Source of the DNA: Calditrichota bacterium
GTDB lineage: Bacteria > Electryoneota > Electryoneia > Electryoneales > Electryoneaceae
Direction: 5' to 3'
Assembly: GCA_018263585.1 (NCBI GenBank)
Contig: JAANWZ010000044.1
Span: 702-56,955 of the forward strand
DNA: 56,254 bases
The position numbers and the translations under genes are program-made. Position 1 is the stretch's first letter, and every line of letters starts with the position of its first letter. A model generated the notes under the pieces. It saw nothing but the letters and a program-made list of their open reading frames with translations. It searched no databases and had not been told where the DNA came from. Shown piece after piece: positions 41,231-50,655 of this stretch.

Positions 41231-41737
41231 TCACCACGGGAGCTTGACCCGCGCGCGCCGGACCCGTTCGATCGGCACGACGCGGCCGTTGTCGAACGTG
41301 AGCCGCCCGCCGCTCACGTCCGTGAGTTCTGCGTCGAACGACTCCGGCTGCTCCGCGGTCGCGCGTCCCCGCTGTTTCTCCTCGCCGGTCGCGGGCTGCT
41401 GTTCGCCGGCGCCCTGTTCCGGGGCGACTTCGACCACCAGCCTGCGGCCGATGTTCTTCGCATACTCCCACTCGTACACGAGCGGATGGCGCACGCCGGG
41501 CGATGTCACATCCAGTGAATACCTGCGCGGGACGTGCTCGTCCATGTCGAGCACGTCCTCGAACCGGCGGGAGAGTGCGCTGATCTCATCGACTCCGATC
41601 GGCCGGTGACGGTGGTCGATCACGACGACAAACGCGGCCCGGGCCTTTCCACTCATGAGCTTGACGTCGAGAAGTTCCAGTTCGCTCCCGGCCAGCACCG
41701 GCCGCAGCAGCGACTCGACCTTCTCCACGGTCAACAT
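41231..41737 (-). CDS. rimP: ribosome maturation factor RimP
   Basis: LEVYSLDVTSPGV-like RRYSLDVTSPGVRHPL; position upstream of nusA. Confidence 0.9.
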   Translation of the reverse strand: MLTVEKVESLLRPVLAGSELELLDVKLMSGKARAAFVVVIDHRHRPIGVDEISALSRRFEDVLDMDEHVPRRYSLDVTSPGVRHPLVYEWEYAKNIGRRLVVEVAPEQGAGEQQPATGEEKQRGRATAEQPESFDAELTDVSGGRLTFDNGRVVPIERVRRARVKLPW

Positions 41738-41754
41738 CTCCGCACCTCCACGCA

Positions 41755-41781
41755 AACAAAAGAGTGGGCTCTCGCCCACTC
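41755..41781 (-). terminator. Rho-independent terminator on minus strand
   Basis: minus strand GAGTGGGC-gaga-GCCCACTC followed by TTTTGTTTG. Confidence 0.8.
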
Positions 41782-41821
41782 CTAGTCAGACGAATCAATA
41801 TACCTCACAAACCGGGCCGGT

Positions 41822-42520
41822 TCAAGGCATACCCAACCGGTCCGCCTCGACCTGCAAGCGAGCCATCTCCTCCTCGGCGCGCGTGCGCTGGTCGCCGAAC
41901 TCCTGCTCGTCGAGCACTGTCTGGAACGCGTCGCGCGCCTCTTCCGGCTGATCAGCGAGCCGCCACGCGCGTCCCTCCGCGAGCAGCGCGTACAGGCGGT
42001 AATGCGACGCGTCCTCCCGGTTCGCGAGCGTTTCGTACGTCTCGGCCGCCTCGTCGAACCGGCCCGCGTTCTCGTACGCCGTCGCGAGCCCGCCGTGCGC
42101 GCCCGCCGCGAGCATGTACGCGCTGTCGTATTCGCGGATGAACCGCTGGAACAGCTCGATCGCGCGCGCGGTCGAGTCCTGGTTCAACGACATCTCCGCC
42201 GCGGTGAACAGCGCCTCCATCGCGCCGGAAGTGCCCTCGTAGTCGTCCGCGACACGCATCAGCGGCGGGACCACGTCCTCCGCCTGCGTGTCCTGGATCT
42301 GCTTCTGCGCCTCCGCGAACGCCTGCCGGGACTCGATTTGCGCCTCGTCGCGCATGTTCCGCAACAGCACGCCCGCGACCACGACCACGATCACCACGAT
42401 CACCGCGATCGCGAGCTTGTTCCCGTGCTCGCTCAACCACAGTTGCGTCTCCGCGATCGCGTTCATCAGCGGATCTTCACGCAACTCCTTCTTTTTCACT
42501 CGTTTCTGTTTTCTCGCCAT
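41822..42520 (-). CDS. membrane-anchored TPR (YfgM-like) protein
   Basis: single TM LAIAVIVVIVVVVAGVLL; TPR-like repeats. Confidence 0.8.
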   Translation of the reverse strand: MARKQKRVKKKELREDPLMNAIAETQLWLSEHGNKLAIAVIVVIVVVVAGVLLRNMRDEAQIESRQAFAEAQKQIQDTQAEDVVPPLMRVADDYEGTSGAMEALFTAAEMSLNQDSTARAIELFQRFIREYDSAYMLAAGAHGGLATAYENAGRFDEAAETYETLANREDASHYRLYALLAEGRAWRLADQPEEARDAFQTVLDEQEFGDQRTRAEEEMARLQVEADRLGMP

Positions 42521-42751
42521 CTCCCACCGCTCGCGTGTTCAATGCATCTCATCGTCGCCGCCGACGAGCCGTTGAATGTAAGGCGCTCCCCCCGGCGGCA
42601 CAAACCCGGCCGCTGCGAACGAACTCCGGCGTTCCGGGCGCCGCAGTTGCGCGTGCATGTTCGCGGACCCCACATTCACGCGTTGTTCGAATCGGAAGTT
42701 CCTGCAACGTGGCTCTTGACCCGTGTGTAGAGACGAGGTTAGCTTCTCCGC

Positions 42752-43156
42752 ATGATGAGAATGAAACCGATCTCCCTGATCGCGCTCGCGGTGCTGCTCG
42801 CGGTGCCGGTGGCGTACGCCGCCGTGCAGTATCGCTCATTCACGCTCGAGGCGCCGCACGGCCAGGTGATCATCGAGTGGATCACCGAGCAGGAGTCCGG
42901 CTGCACCTCGTTCGCCGTCGAACGGAGCACGGACGGCGTCGAGTTCTTCGAGATCGCGACGTTCACCCCGCACGGAGCCGGCGAACCGTACCGCTACATC
43001 GACTCCGACGTGTTCAAGCAGACGAACCGCACGTTCCGCTACCGGATCCGCGGCGACATCGGCGAGCAGCACGTGTATTCGCAGACGAAGAGCATCTCGA
43101 TCTCGATCAACACCGTGCAACAGACGTGGGGCTCGCTGAAAGCGCTGTTCCGGTAG
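42752..43156 (+). CDS. small secreted protein with FnIII-like domain
   Basis: signal peptide; HGQVIIEWITEQESGCTSFAVERSTDGVEFFEIATF...YRYIDSDV...FRYRIRG. Confidence 0.7.
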   Translation: MMRMKPISLIALAVLLAVPVAYAAVQYRSFTLEAPHGQVIIEWITEQESGCTSFAVERSTDGVEFFEIATFTPHGAGEPYRYIDSDVFKQTNRTFRYRIRGDIGEQHVYSQTKSISISINTVQQTWGSLKALFR

Positions 43157-43192
43157 TCGTCGCGACGGGTTTGTCAGTTCGACCATTTTCCC

Positions 43193-43217
43193 CGCCGGTT
43201 CGCCCGGCGTTTTTTTG
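43193..43217 (+). terminator. Rho-independent terminator
   Basis: CGCCGG-ttcgc-CCGGCG followed by TTTTTTT. Confidence 0.85.
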
Positions 43218-43308
43218 TGCGGCTCTGCGTGCTCGTGCCGGTCCCGGGCGCGTTCCGTGCCCATCTCACGGCCCGGGCCTCCCGCTCGTCGTGTAACCTC
43301 TTGATTAT

Positions 43309-43326
43309 CCTTGACTAAAGTCAAGG
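43309..43326. repeat. CCTTGACTAAAGTCAAGG palindrome (same family, opposite orientation)
   Basis: reverse complement of 27285-27302, also followed by a hinge and other modules (43340-43451). Confidence 0.95.
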
Positions 43327-43574
43327 GCAGGGGTATGAACGGCTCATCCACCGGTCGAATTAACCCTGCGACATCCCGCATTCGCTGCGCTACGGCTGGC
43401 TGTCACAGGGGCACGGGCGAGATGAGACCCGAGGCTGAAGCCCCGGGCCACCAGCCGGCGACCCCGGGCTACTTCTGGCCCCCCAGCTCGCCCGATCTGT
43501 CCCGGCCTGTTGATCCGCGCGCATTTTTTCGTAGATTTGTCTCTTGCAGTGATCGACGAGGGCGGGGCACGGCT

Positions 43575-44660
43575 GTGCCGGACACGCTGATTTCACGCCG
43601 GAAGAGCGAACACCTGCGGGTTGTCGCCGAGCAGGATGTGACGCACAGCGGGAGCACGTTGCTCGAGGACGTGCGTCTGTTTCACGAGGCGCTGCCCGAG
43701 CTCGATTACGACGAACTCCGTCTTTCGACCCCGTTCTTCGGCAGGACGTTGCGGCTGCCGTTCATGATCACGAGCATGACCGGCGGCGCGGAGTACGCGG
43801 ACCGTCTCAACCACGGGCTCGCGCGTGTCGCTGAGCGGACCGGGATCGCGTTCGCGGTCGGTTCGCAACGTGTGATGTTGAACCACCCGGAGCTCGCTGC
43901 GCAGTTCGTGGTCCGCGAGCAGATCCCGACCGGCGTGCTGCTCGGCAACATCGGCGCGGTGCAGTTGATCGAGACGCCTGTCGATACGGTCGCCGGGCTC
44001 GCGAACGCGATCGACGCGGACGGGATCTGCGTGCACCTGAACCCCGCGCAGGAGCTGGTCCAGCTCGCGGGCGACCGCACATTCCGCGGTCTGATCGACG
44101 GGATTTCGCGCTTGCACGAGCGGATGGACGGGCGCGTGCTTGTCAAGGAGACCGGCGGCGGGCTGTCTCCGCAGGCGCTGGAACGTCTGCGCGCGATCGG
44201 CGTGAAGGTTGTGGACGTCGCCGGTGCGGGCGGCACGTCGTGGACGAAGGTCGAGAGCCACCGTGAGGCGAACCGGCAGTTGCAGCGCTCGGGGCGCGTG
44301 TTCGCGGAGTGGGGCGTGCCGACGGCGTTCAGCGTGTATGCGGCGCGCGAGGTTCTCGGTCGCGACGCGACGGTTGTCGCCTCCGGGGGAATCCGATCCG
44401 GTCTCGACGCGGCGCGCGCGATCGCGCTCGGCGCGGACATCGCCGGGTTTGCCCACCCCGTTCTGCTCTCGTTCCTCGACGGCGGCGAGGATTCCGCCGT
44501 ACAATTCATCGAAACTCTGGCCCACGAGTTGAAGATGGCGATGCTGCTCACCGGAACCGCCGACGTTTCGGCGCTGAAGCGGGCGCCGCGCGTGATCGAA
44601 GGTCGCCTCAGGCGCCTGATCGACGCACACCCGTGGCACGTGGAGAAGGATCGTGGTTGA
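43575..44660 (+). CDS. fni: type 2 isopentenyl-diphosphate delta-isomerase (FMN-dependent)
   Basis: GTG start; SRRKSEHLRVV; PFMITSMTGGAEYADRLN; FAVGSQRVML; VKETGGGLSPQ; DVAGAGGTSWTKVE. Confidence 0.93.
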   Translation: MPDTLISRRKSEHLRVVAEQDVTHSGSTLLEDVRLFHEALPELDYDELRLSTPFFGRTLRLPFMITSMTGGAEYADRLNHGLARVAERTGIAFAVGSQRVMLNHPELAAQFVVREQIPTGVLLGNIGAVQLIETPVDTVAGLANAIDADGICVHLNPAQELVQLAGDRTFRGLIDGISRLHERMDGRVLVKETGGGLSPQALERLRAIGVKVVDVAGAGGTSWTKVESHREANRQLQRSGRVFAEWGVPTAFSVYAAREVLGRDATVVASGGIRSGLDAARAIALGADIAGFAHPVLLSFLDGGEDSAVQFIETLAHELKMAMLLTGTADVSALKRAPRVIEGRLRRLIDAHPWHVEKDRG

Positions 44661-47001
44661 CAACAGTGAGCTGTTTCGCGGCGGCCGCAACGGGATCACC
44701 CGCCCGGCGGCACCGTCACGGCCGGTCGCGCAGAAGCAGGAATCCGTATCGTCGCGCATTCCCGGGTTCTACCGTCTCCCGGTGGAGCGCCGGCTCGCGT
44801 TTCTCCAGCGCAGTTTCGGGCTGAGTGACAAGCAGATCGGTGCGCTGCGCGAGGGCCGCACGCTGCGCATCGAGCACGCGGTGAACATGGTGGAGAACGC
44901 GATCGGCGTGCATGGGATGCCGCTCGGGGTCGCGCTCAACTTCCTCGTCGATCGCCGCGACTACCTCGTGCCGATGGCGATCGAGGAGGCGTCGATCATC
45001 GCGGCCGCGTCGAAGGCGGCGCTCACGATCCGCAAGGGCGGCGGGTTCACCACCGAGGTCGATGACCCGGTGATGATCGGGCAGGTGCAGGTGCTCGAGC
45101 TCGCCGACGCGGACGCGGCGCGGGAAAAGGTGCTGCGCGAAAAGCATGCGATCCTGCGGCAGGCGAACCTCGTGAGCCCGAAGATGGTCGCGCGCGGCGG
45201 CGGTGCGATCGATATCGAGGCGCGCGTCGTGGACGGCGGCGGCGACACCGGCCGGATGCTGATCGTGCACCTGCTCATCGACGTACGCGAGGCGATGGGC
45301 GCGAACCATGTGAACACGTCGTGCGAAGCGGTCGGGCCGCTGATCGAGCGGATCAGTGGCGGCCGGGTTCACCTGCGCATTCTCTCGAACTTCGCCGACC
45401 GCCGGCTCGCGCGCGCAACGTTTTCGCTGCCGTTTGCACAGCTCGCGTCCGACGGATTCACCGGGGAGGATGTCGCGCGGCGGATGGTTGACGCGTACCG
45501 GATGGCGTGGGCGGACGCGTACCGCGCGACGACTCACAACAAGGGGATCTTCAACGGGATCGGGGCGGCGGCGATGGCGCTCGGGCAGGACTGGCGGGCG
45601 ATCGACGCCGGCGGGCACGCGTGGGCTGCGCGCGACGGCCACTACCGCAGCCTCACCCGTTACTGGATCGAGGACGGCGCGCTGCACGGTTCGATCGAAC
45701 TGCCGATGCAGGTCGGCGCGGTCGGCGGCGCGCTCAACAGCCACCCCGGCGTGCGCCTGCTCCGTGAAGTCGCCGGCGTTTCCAGCGCGCGCGAAATCGC
45801 CGGCCTGTTCGCCGCCGTCGGACTCGCGCAGAACTTCGCAGCGTGCAACGCGCTGAGCACGGTCGGGATCCAGGAGGGGCACATGGCGCTGCACGCGCGT
45901 TCTGTCGCGATCAGCGTCGGCGTCCCGCCCGACAAGGTCGAGCAGGTCGCGCAGGAGATGATCGGCCGCGGGCAGGTGAAGGTGGCCGTCGCAGAGGAGA
46001 TCTTCAACCGTATCCTCCAGCACGAGCGCGAGATGGACACGGAATCGCAGGACGGGTTGCCGATCGACGCGTGGGCGCCGGGCAAGGTCGTGCTGTTCGG
46101 GGAGCACGCGACGGTTTACAACTACCCGGGGATCACGTGCGCGATCAACGTCGGGCTCCGGATCCGTGTCACCCGCGACGCGGACGGCCCGCGCTTCGTG
46201 AGCCCGCGGTTCAACCAGCCGTTCGGCGCGCCGGAGTCGGACCGCGACATCCGCATGTTCACGCGCGCCGTCGATCAGGCGCTCGACATCTACGCGCTCC
46301 AGCGCGACCCGATCGCGGTCGAGATCGATTCCGACCTCGTGCCGGGGATGGGGCTCGGATCGTCGGCGGCGTTCTCGGCGGCGCTCTGTTCCGCGTTGCG
46401 CACGTACCGCGACGGGAGCGGCGAGATCAGCCTCGCGCGCGACCTGTTCGACGACGTGCAGCGTCTCGAGAGCATCTTCCACGGCCACCCGAGCGGGATG
46501 GACGCGGCGACGGTGATCTCCGACGGCGTGCTCTGGTTCCGCAAGGGACCGCCGCGCGAAATCGTGCCGATCCACATGCCGCACCCGATGTACGGCCTGA
46601 TCTGCTTCGTCTCGCCGGGCGCGCGCACGATCGACATGGTGCGCAACGTGACGCAGAGCCGTGACCTCAACCCGAAACGCGTGGACAGCCTGCTCGAACA
46701 GATCGGCGAGCTGACGAGCGACGCGGGGATCGCGCTCGGCACCGGCGACAACCGCGAGGTCGGCCGGCTCATGCTGCGCAACCACGAGCTGCTCGCGCGC
46801 CTCGGTGTGTCCACGCGCGAGCTCGACAACGCGATCGAATTTCTGATGGAACGCGGCGTGCTCGGCGCGAAACTGACCGGCAGCGGCGGCGGCGGAGCCG
46901 TGATCGCGATCGTCCGCCCCGAGGACCAGGATACGCTCGTGCACGAGCTCGCCGACCGGTTCGCGCGCGTGTATCCGTTCACCGTGAGGTCGAGGGAATG
47001 A
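44653..47001 (+). CDS. fused class II HMG-CoA reductase - mevalonate kinase
   Basis: N-half: VENAIGVHGMPLGVALNFLV, HNKGIFNGIGAAAMALGQDWRAI, EGHMALHARSVA; C-half: APGKVVLFGEHATVYNYPGI, GMGLGSSAAFSAALCSAL, HGHPSGMDAAT, LTGSGGGGAVIA; one uninterrupted 782-aa ORF. Confidence 0.93.
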   Translation: MVDNSELFRGGRNGITRPAAPSRPVAQKQESVSSRIPGFYRLPVERRLAFLQRSFGLSDKQIGALREGRTLRIEHAVNMVENAIGVHGMPLGVALNFLVDRRDYLVPMAIEEASIIAAASKAALTIRKGGGFTTEVDDPVMIGQVQVLELADADAAREKVLREKHAILRQANLVSPKMVARGGGAIDIEARVVDGGGDTGRMLIVHLLIDVREAMGANHVNTSCEAVGPLIERISGGRVHLRILSNFADRRLARATFSLPFAQLASDGFTGEDVARRMVDAYRMAWADAYRATTHNKGIFNGIGAAAMALGQDWRAIDAGGHAWAARDGHYRSLTRYWIEDGALHGSIELPMQVGAVGGALNSHPGVRLLREVAGVSSAREIAGLFAAVGLAQNFAACNALSTVGIQEGHMALHARSVAISVGVPPDKVEQVAQEMIGRGQVKVAVAEEIFNRILQHEREMDTESQDGLPIDAWAPGKVVLFGEHATVYNYPGITCAINVGLRIRVTRDADGPRFVSPRFNQPFGAPESDRDIRMFTRAVDQALDIYALQRDPIAVEIDSDLVPGMGLGSSAAFSAALCSALRTYRDGSGEISLARDLFDDVQRLESIFHGHPSGMDAATVISDGVLWFRKGPPREIVPIHMPHPMYGLICFVSPGARTIDMVRNVTQSRDLNPKRVDSLLEQIGELTSDAGIALGTGDNREVGRLMLRNHELLARLGVSTRELDNAIEFLMERGVLGAKLTGSGGGGAVIAIVRPEDQDTLVHELADRFARVYPFTVRSRE

Positions 47002-47981
47002 CGCGGCGGGTGACAGCGCGCGCGTGCGCGAACATCGCCCTCGTCAAGTACTGGGGCAAACGCGATGAGCGCCGCAACACGCCGGCGACGCCCTCGATCT
47101 CGCTCGCCCTCTCCGGCCTCACGACAACGACCACGGTCGAACGGTTCGGTGACGATCCGAGCGAGATGCCCGATCACGTTGAACTGAACGGCGATGCGGC
47201 CCGGGGTGATTCCGGCGCGCGTGTCGCCGGATATATCTCGCTGTGGCGCGACCTCGGCCTGATCGACGGCGCGTACGCCGTCTATTCGCAGAACGATTTT
47301 CCGACCGGGACCGGGCTCGCCTCGAGCTCGTCCGGATTCGCCGCGCTCGCCGCCGCGCTCGCCGAGTTCAGCGAGCAGAAGTTGAACGCGGTCAATCTGT
47401 CGCGGCTCGCGCGCCGGGGCAGCGGGTCGGCGGCGCGTTCGATCGCCGGCGGAATCGCCGCGCTCCCTTCCACCTCCGACCCCGCCGCGCGACGGCTCGT
47501 CGAACCGAACGACGTGCCGTGGGGGATGGTCGTCGCGATCGTGGAAACCGCCCCGAAAACCGTCGGCTCAACCGAGGGGATGAACCTGAGCCGCTCGACG
47601 AGTCCGTATTACGGGAGCTGGGTGACGATCGCGAAACACGACTACCGCGCGATGCTGTCCGCGATCCGCGACCGCGACCTCGTTCGTACCGGTGAGCTCG
47701 CCGAGTCGAACTGTTACGCGATGCAGGCGTGCATGCTCACCACCCACCCGCCGCTGTTGTACTGGAACGAAGTGACGACCCGCCTGATGCGCCGGGTGCT
47801 CGCGTGGCGACGGGAAGGGGTGCGTGTGTACGCGACCGCCGACGCCGGCCCGCATGTCTGTTTCCTCGCGGACCGCGCCGATCTGGACGCGCTCGCCGGG
47901 AAAGCCGCCTCGGTCGAGGGCGTCACCGATGTCAACGTCAGCCTGCCCGGAGCGCCCGCCGAAGTCGTGTCGAAGGAATGA
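46998..47981 (+). CDS. mvaD: diphosphomevalonate decarboxylase
   Basis: ANIALVKYWGKRDERRNTPATPSISLALSGL; GLASSSSGFAAL; RRGSGSAARSIAGG. Confidence 0.94.
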   Translation: MTRRVTARACANIALVKYWGKRDERRNTPATPSISLALSGLTTTTTVERFGDDPSEMPDHVELNGDAARGDSGARVAGYISLWRDLGLIDGAYAVYSQNDFPTGTGLASSSSGFAALAAALAEFSEQKLNAVNLSRLARRGSGSAARSIAGGIAALPSTSDPAARRLVEPNDVPWGMVVAIVETAPKTVGSTEGMNLSRSTSPYYGSWVTIAKHDYRAMLSAIRDRDLVRTGELAESNCYAMQACMLTTHPPLLYWNEVTTRLMRRVLAWRREGVRVYATADAGPHVCFLADRADLDALAGKAASVEGVTDVNVSLPGAPAEVVSKE

Positions 47982-48904
47982 ACTCCGTGCGCATCCCGGG
48001 CAAAGTGATGCTCTCCGGCGAGTACATCGTGCTGTTCGGCGGAAGCGCCGTGCTCGTGCCCGCCCCCCGCACCCTCACCGTGTCCGAAGCCGCCACGCCG
48101 ACTCCCGACACGGTCAACCCTGTGGTTCGTGAGGCGCTCGCGGAACCGATCGCGGAGATCGTGGAAGCGGAGAAGGAACTGCCTGACCTGCACGTGGCCG
48201 TCGATCGCGGCGAATTCTACGCGACCACGCCGGCGGGTTCAGCGGCGAAGCTCGGACTCGGCGGGTCCGCGGCGGAAGCGGTCGGCGTCGTCTCCCTGCG
48301 GCTGATACGGGCCGGAATCGATCCGATCGAGAACCCCCGGCTCGTGTTCGACGTCGCCGACCGCGCCCACCGCCGCGCGCAGGGAGGGGTGGGCAGCGGC
48401 GCCGATGTCGCCGCGTGCGCGTACCGGCGGCCGATCCGGTTCAGGCGATCCAACGACGAGGTTGAGATCGAGCCGATCGCAAGGCCCGCACACTCTGACA
48501 TTCCGCAGCTCGCGCTCGCGTGGACCGGGGTCCCGGCCGACACGCGCCGGTTGGTAAAGCCGTTCCTCGAATGGGCCGCCACGGGCAAGCACGCCGCGAT
48601 CCGGTTGGGCAACCTCGACCTCACGGCCGGCCTGCTGGCCACGGCCTGGTTTGCGGCCGGCAGGCGCCTGCTCAACACCTTGCTCGACGAGTTCGACAAG
48701 GCGCTCGCCGAGTTGATGCAATCGGCCGAGCTTGACTGGCGGCTGCCGGTTCATGATGAGCTCGCGGCCTGGGCGCGCGCTCACGGCGGCCGGGCAAAAC
48801 CGGCCGGCGCCGGCGGCGGCGACCTCGCGCTGCTCGTCGGCCCACTCCCGCTCGCCGAACGGCCTGAGCTGATCATACCGCTCACTCCATTTGACATTGA
48901 CTGA
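47978..48904 (+). CDS. GHMP kinase, probable phosphomevalonate kinase
   Basis: RIPGKVMLSGEYIVLFGGSAVLVP; KLGLGGSAAEAVGVV; GGVGSGADVAA; ATGA overlap with mvaD; operon context. Confidence 0.85.
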   Translation: MNSVRIPGKVMLSGEYIVLFGGSAVLVPAPRTLTVSEAATPTPDTVNPVVREALAEPIAEIVEAEKELPDLHVAVDRGEFYATTPAGSAAKLGLGGSAAEAVGVVSLRLIRAGIDPIENPRLVFDVADRAHRRAQGGVGSGADVAACAYRRPIRFRRSNDEVEIEPIARPAHSDIPQLALAWTGVPADTRRLVKPFLEWAATGKHAAIRLGNLDLTAGLLATAWFAAGRRLLNTLLDEFDKALAELMQSAELDWRLPVHDELAAWARAHGGRAKPAGAGGGDLALLVGPLPLAERPELIIPLTPFDID

Positions 48905-49198
48905 TTCAGAGGTCAGCTTGCCGCATCTGCGCGGGAGGGAAACTGACTTGCTCACGGGAACGGTTGGACTCGCACATGCCCGCGGGAACGGCCTCCTTTG
49001 TACATGCCCGCGGGGACGGCCGGAACGGCGTCACCGCGGTTCAACCAATCCTCGCGCAACCGCGGGGCTGTTCAGCCGCGGTGATCCTTGCGGATCCCCG
49101 CGGGCATTTTCACCTGAGGCCCACGGTGTAAGGGACCTGGCTGGCGAATCGCAGCGGGAATCAGATACGCGACAACGTGAACGACGTGGAGGAGACTG

Positions 49199-49780
49199 TT
49201 GATGAATGCGAGACTGACAGTTGTATTGTTCGTCGCGGCCGCGCTGCTGGTCGGCTGCGGCGGCGGTGAACAGGCCGAGGAAATGGCGCAGGAGACCGGC
49301 GAAAGTGTGGAGCAGGCCGCCGGCGAACAGCAGGCCGCCGGCGAACAGCAGGCCGCCGGCGAACAGCAGGCCGCCGGCGAACAGCAGGCCGGGGAGATGT
49401 CGGACGAGATGGCGATGCCGGATCTCGAGGAGATGATGTTCGCGCAGGGCCCGCAGGGGATGAAATACGCGGTGCTGCAGGAGGGCGACGGCCCGGAGAT
49501 CGACAACGGTGACCTGGCGAAAGTCCACTACACGGGCTGGTTCGAGAGCAGCGGCAACCTGTTCGAAAGTTCGCGCAAGCGGGACAAGCCGTTCGAGTTC
49601 ACAGTCGGCTCCGGCCAGGTGATCAAGGGCTGGGATCTCGGAGTCGCGGAGATGCGCGTCGGCGAGCGCCGCCTGATCGTGCTCCCGCCGGAACTCGCGT
49701 ACGGCGAGCGCGGCTATCCCGGCGGCATCCCGCCGAACAGCACGCTCGTGTTCGATGTGGAAGTGCTCGGCAAGGAGTAG
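49199..49780 (+). CDS. FKBP-type peptidyl-prolyl isomerase lipoprotein
   Basis: lipobox LLVGC; KVHYTGWFESSGNLFESSRKRDKPFEFTVGSGQVIKGWDLGV; LAYGERGYPGGIPPNSTLVFDVE. Confidence 0.93.
   Translation: MMNARLTVVLFVAAALLVGCGGGEQAEEMAQETGESVEQAAGEQQAAGEQQAAGEQQAAGEQQAGEMSDEMAMPDLEEMMFAQGPQGMKYAVLQEGDGPEIDNGDLAKVHYTGWFESSGNLFESSRKRDKPFEFTVGSGQVIKGWDLGVAEMRVGERRLIVLPPELAYGERGYPGGIPPNSTLVFDVEVLGKE
49313..49390 (+). repeat. 18-bp coding tandem repeat (4 units plus 6 bp)
   Basis: (caggccgccggcgaacag)x4 + caggcc, encoding (QAAGEQ)n. Confidence 0.95.
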
Positions 49781-49830
49781 GCGGGCGGCAGAGAGACGCC
49801 GCGCACGTTCAGGGTGACATTCACTGCAGG

Positions 49831-49909
49831 CCCGCGGTTGCACGCAACCGCGGCTCATCCACCAGTGGGTGCACGGCCGGGAAGGGGACGCTTGCTGGCA
49901 AGCGTCCCC
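49831..49909. repeat. CCCGCGGTTGCACGCAACCGCGG module, hinge, then 26-bp GGGGACGCTTGCTGGCAAGCGTCCCC palindrome
   Basis: 49831-49853 module; ctcatccaccagtggg hinge; 49884-49909 palindrome. Confidence 0.9.
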
Positions 49910-50050
49910 GGAATGCCGCGGGTCACCCCGGGGTCGGCGACCCCGGGCTACTTGTTCAGCGTCGTGATCCGGGCCCGGCGCCGTCAGCGAGATCTACGGG
50001 TGGAGCCGGCGGCGGCGCGGCGATGTCCTTCGATGACCAGGGCTGCTGCG

Positions 50051-50545
50051 TCATCGCGTCCGAGCCGGCGGAACCGTGCCTCGAGGCGCCCGGCCGTGCG
50101 CGATTCCTCCGCTCAGGTGCGCGCTCGCGAACGTGTGATAGAGCTCGCTGACGGGCGCGGGTGCGAGCTCCTCGAGCGCCCGCAGCGCGCGCATGTCACG
50201 ATCCACCTGCCCCTCCGCGATAGATCCACGCCGATCCGCATACCGGTCGAACAACGGCAGCAGCACATCCCACGCGCGGTGCGGGGCGAGACGGTATTCG
50301 GTGTCGCTCCGTCCCGGCCTGATCTTCGACGACTTGTGCAGCCGCTCCCAGTTCAACGCGCGTTTCAGCGGATCGTGCGGATGTTCGCTGAGCCGGGTCC
50401 ACCAGCTGCGCGTGTGTGCGGGCAAATCGAGTGCGAGGAAAACGCCGATCCGCGCGATCGTCTCATCGCAGCGCGCCGGGTCGAGCAAATCCTCCATCCG
50501 CAGCACGAGCGTGTTCGGCGACGTGCGCGCGAGCATCAGCGAGGT
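50051..50545 (-). pseudogene. sulfotransferase-like C-terminal fragment lacking the N-terminal half
   Basis: NTLVLRMEDLLDPARCDETIARIGVFLALDLPAHTRSWWTRLSEHPHDPLKRALNWERLH; upstream ORF extension is encoded by intergenic repeat modules. Confidence 0.45.
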
Positions 50546-50655
50546 CCGGCGGGCAAGAGCCCGGCCTGCGAGCAGGCACGGGGCATAGTTGACTGAGAGG
50601 ATGTGAGACCCGAGGCTGAAGCCCCGGGCCACACGACGCAACACAGAGCCCGCTG

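Noticed and set aside
44716-46944. 742-aa minus-strand ORF
   Set aside because: Antisense to the HMGR-MK fusion; compositional artefact, no recognisable domains.
49313-49390. possible CRISPR-like array
   Set aside because: Contiguous 18-bp tandem repeat with no spacers, in frame in a lipoprotein gene.
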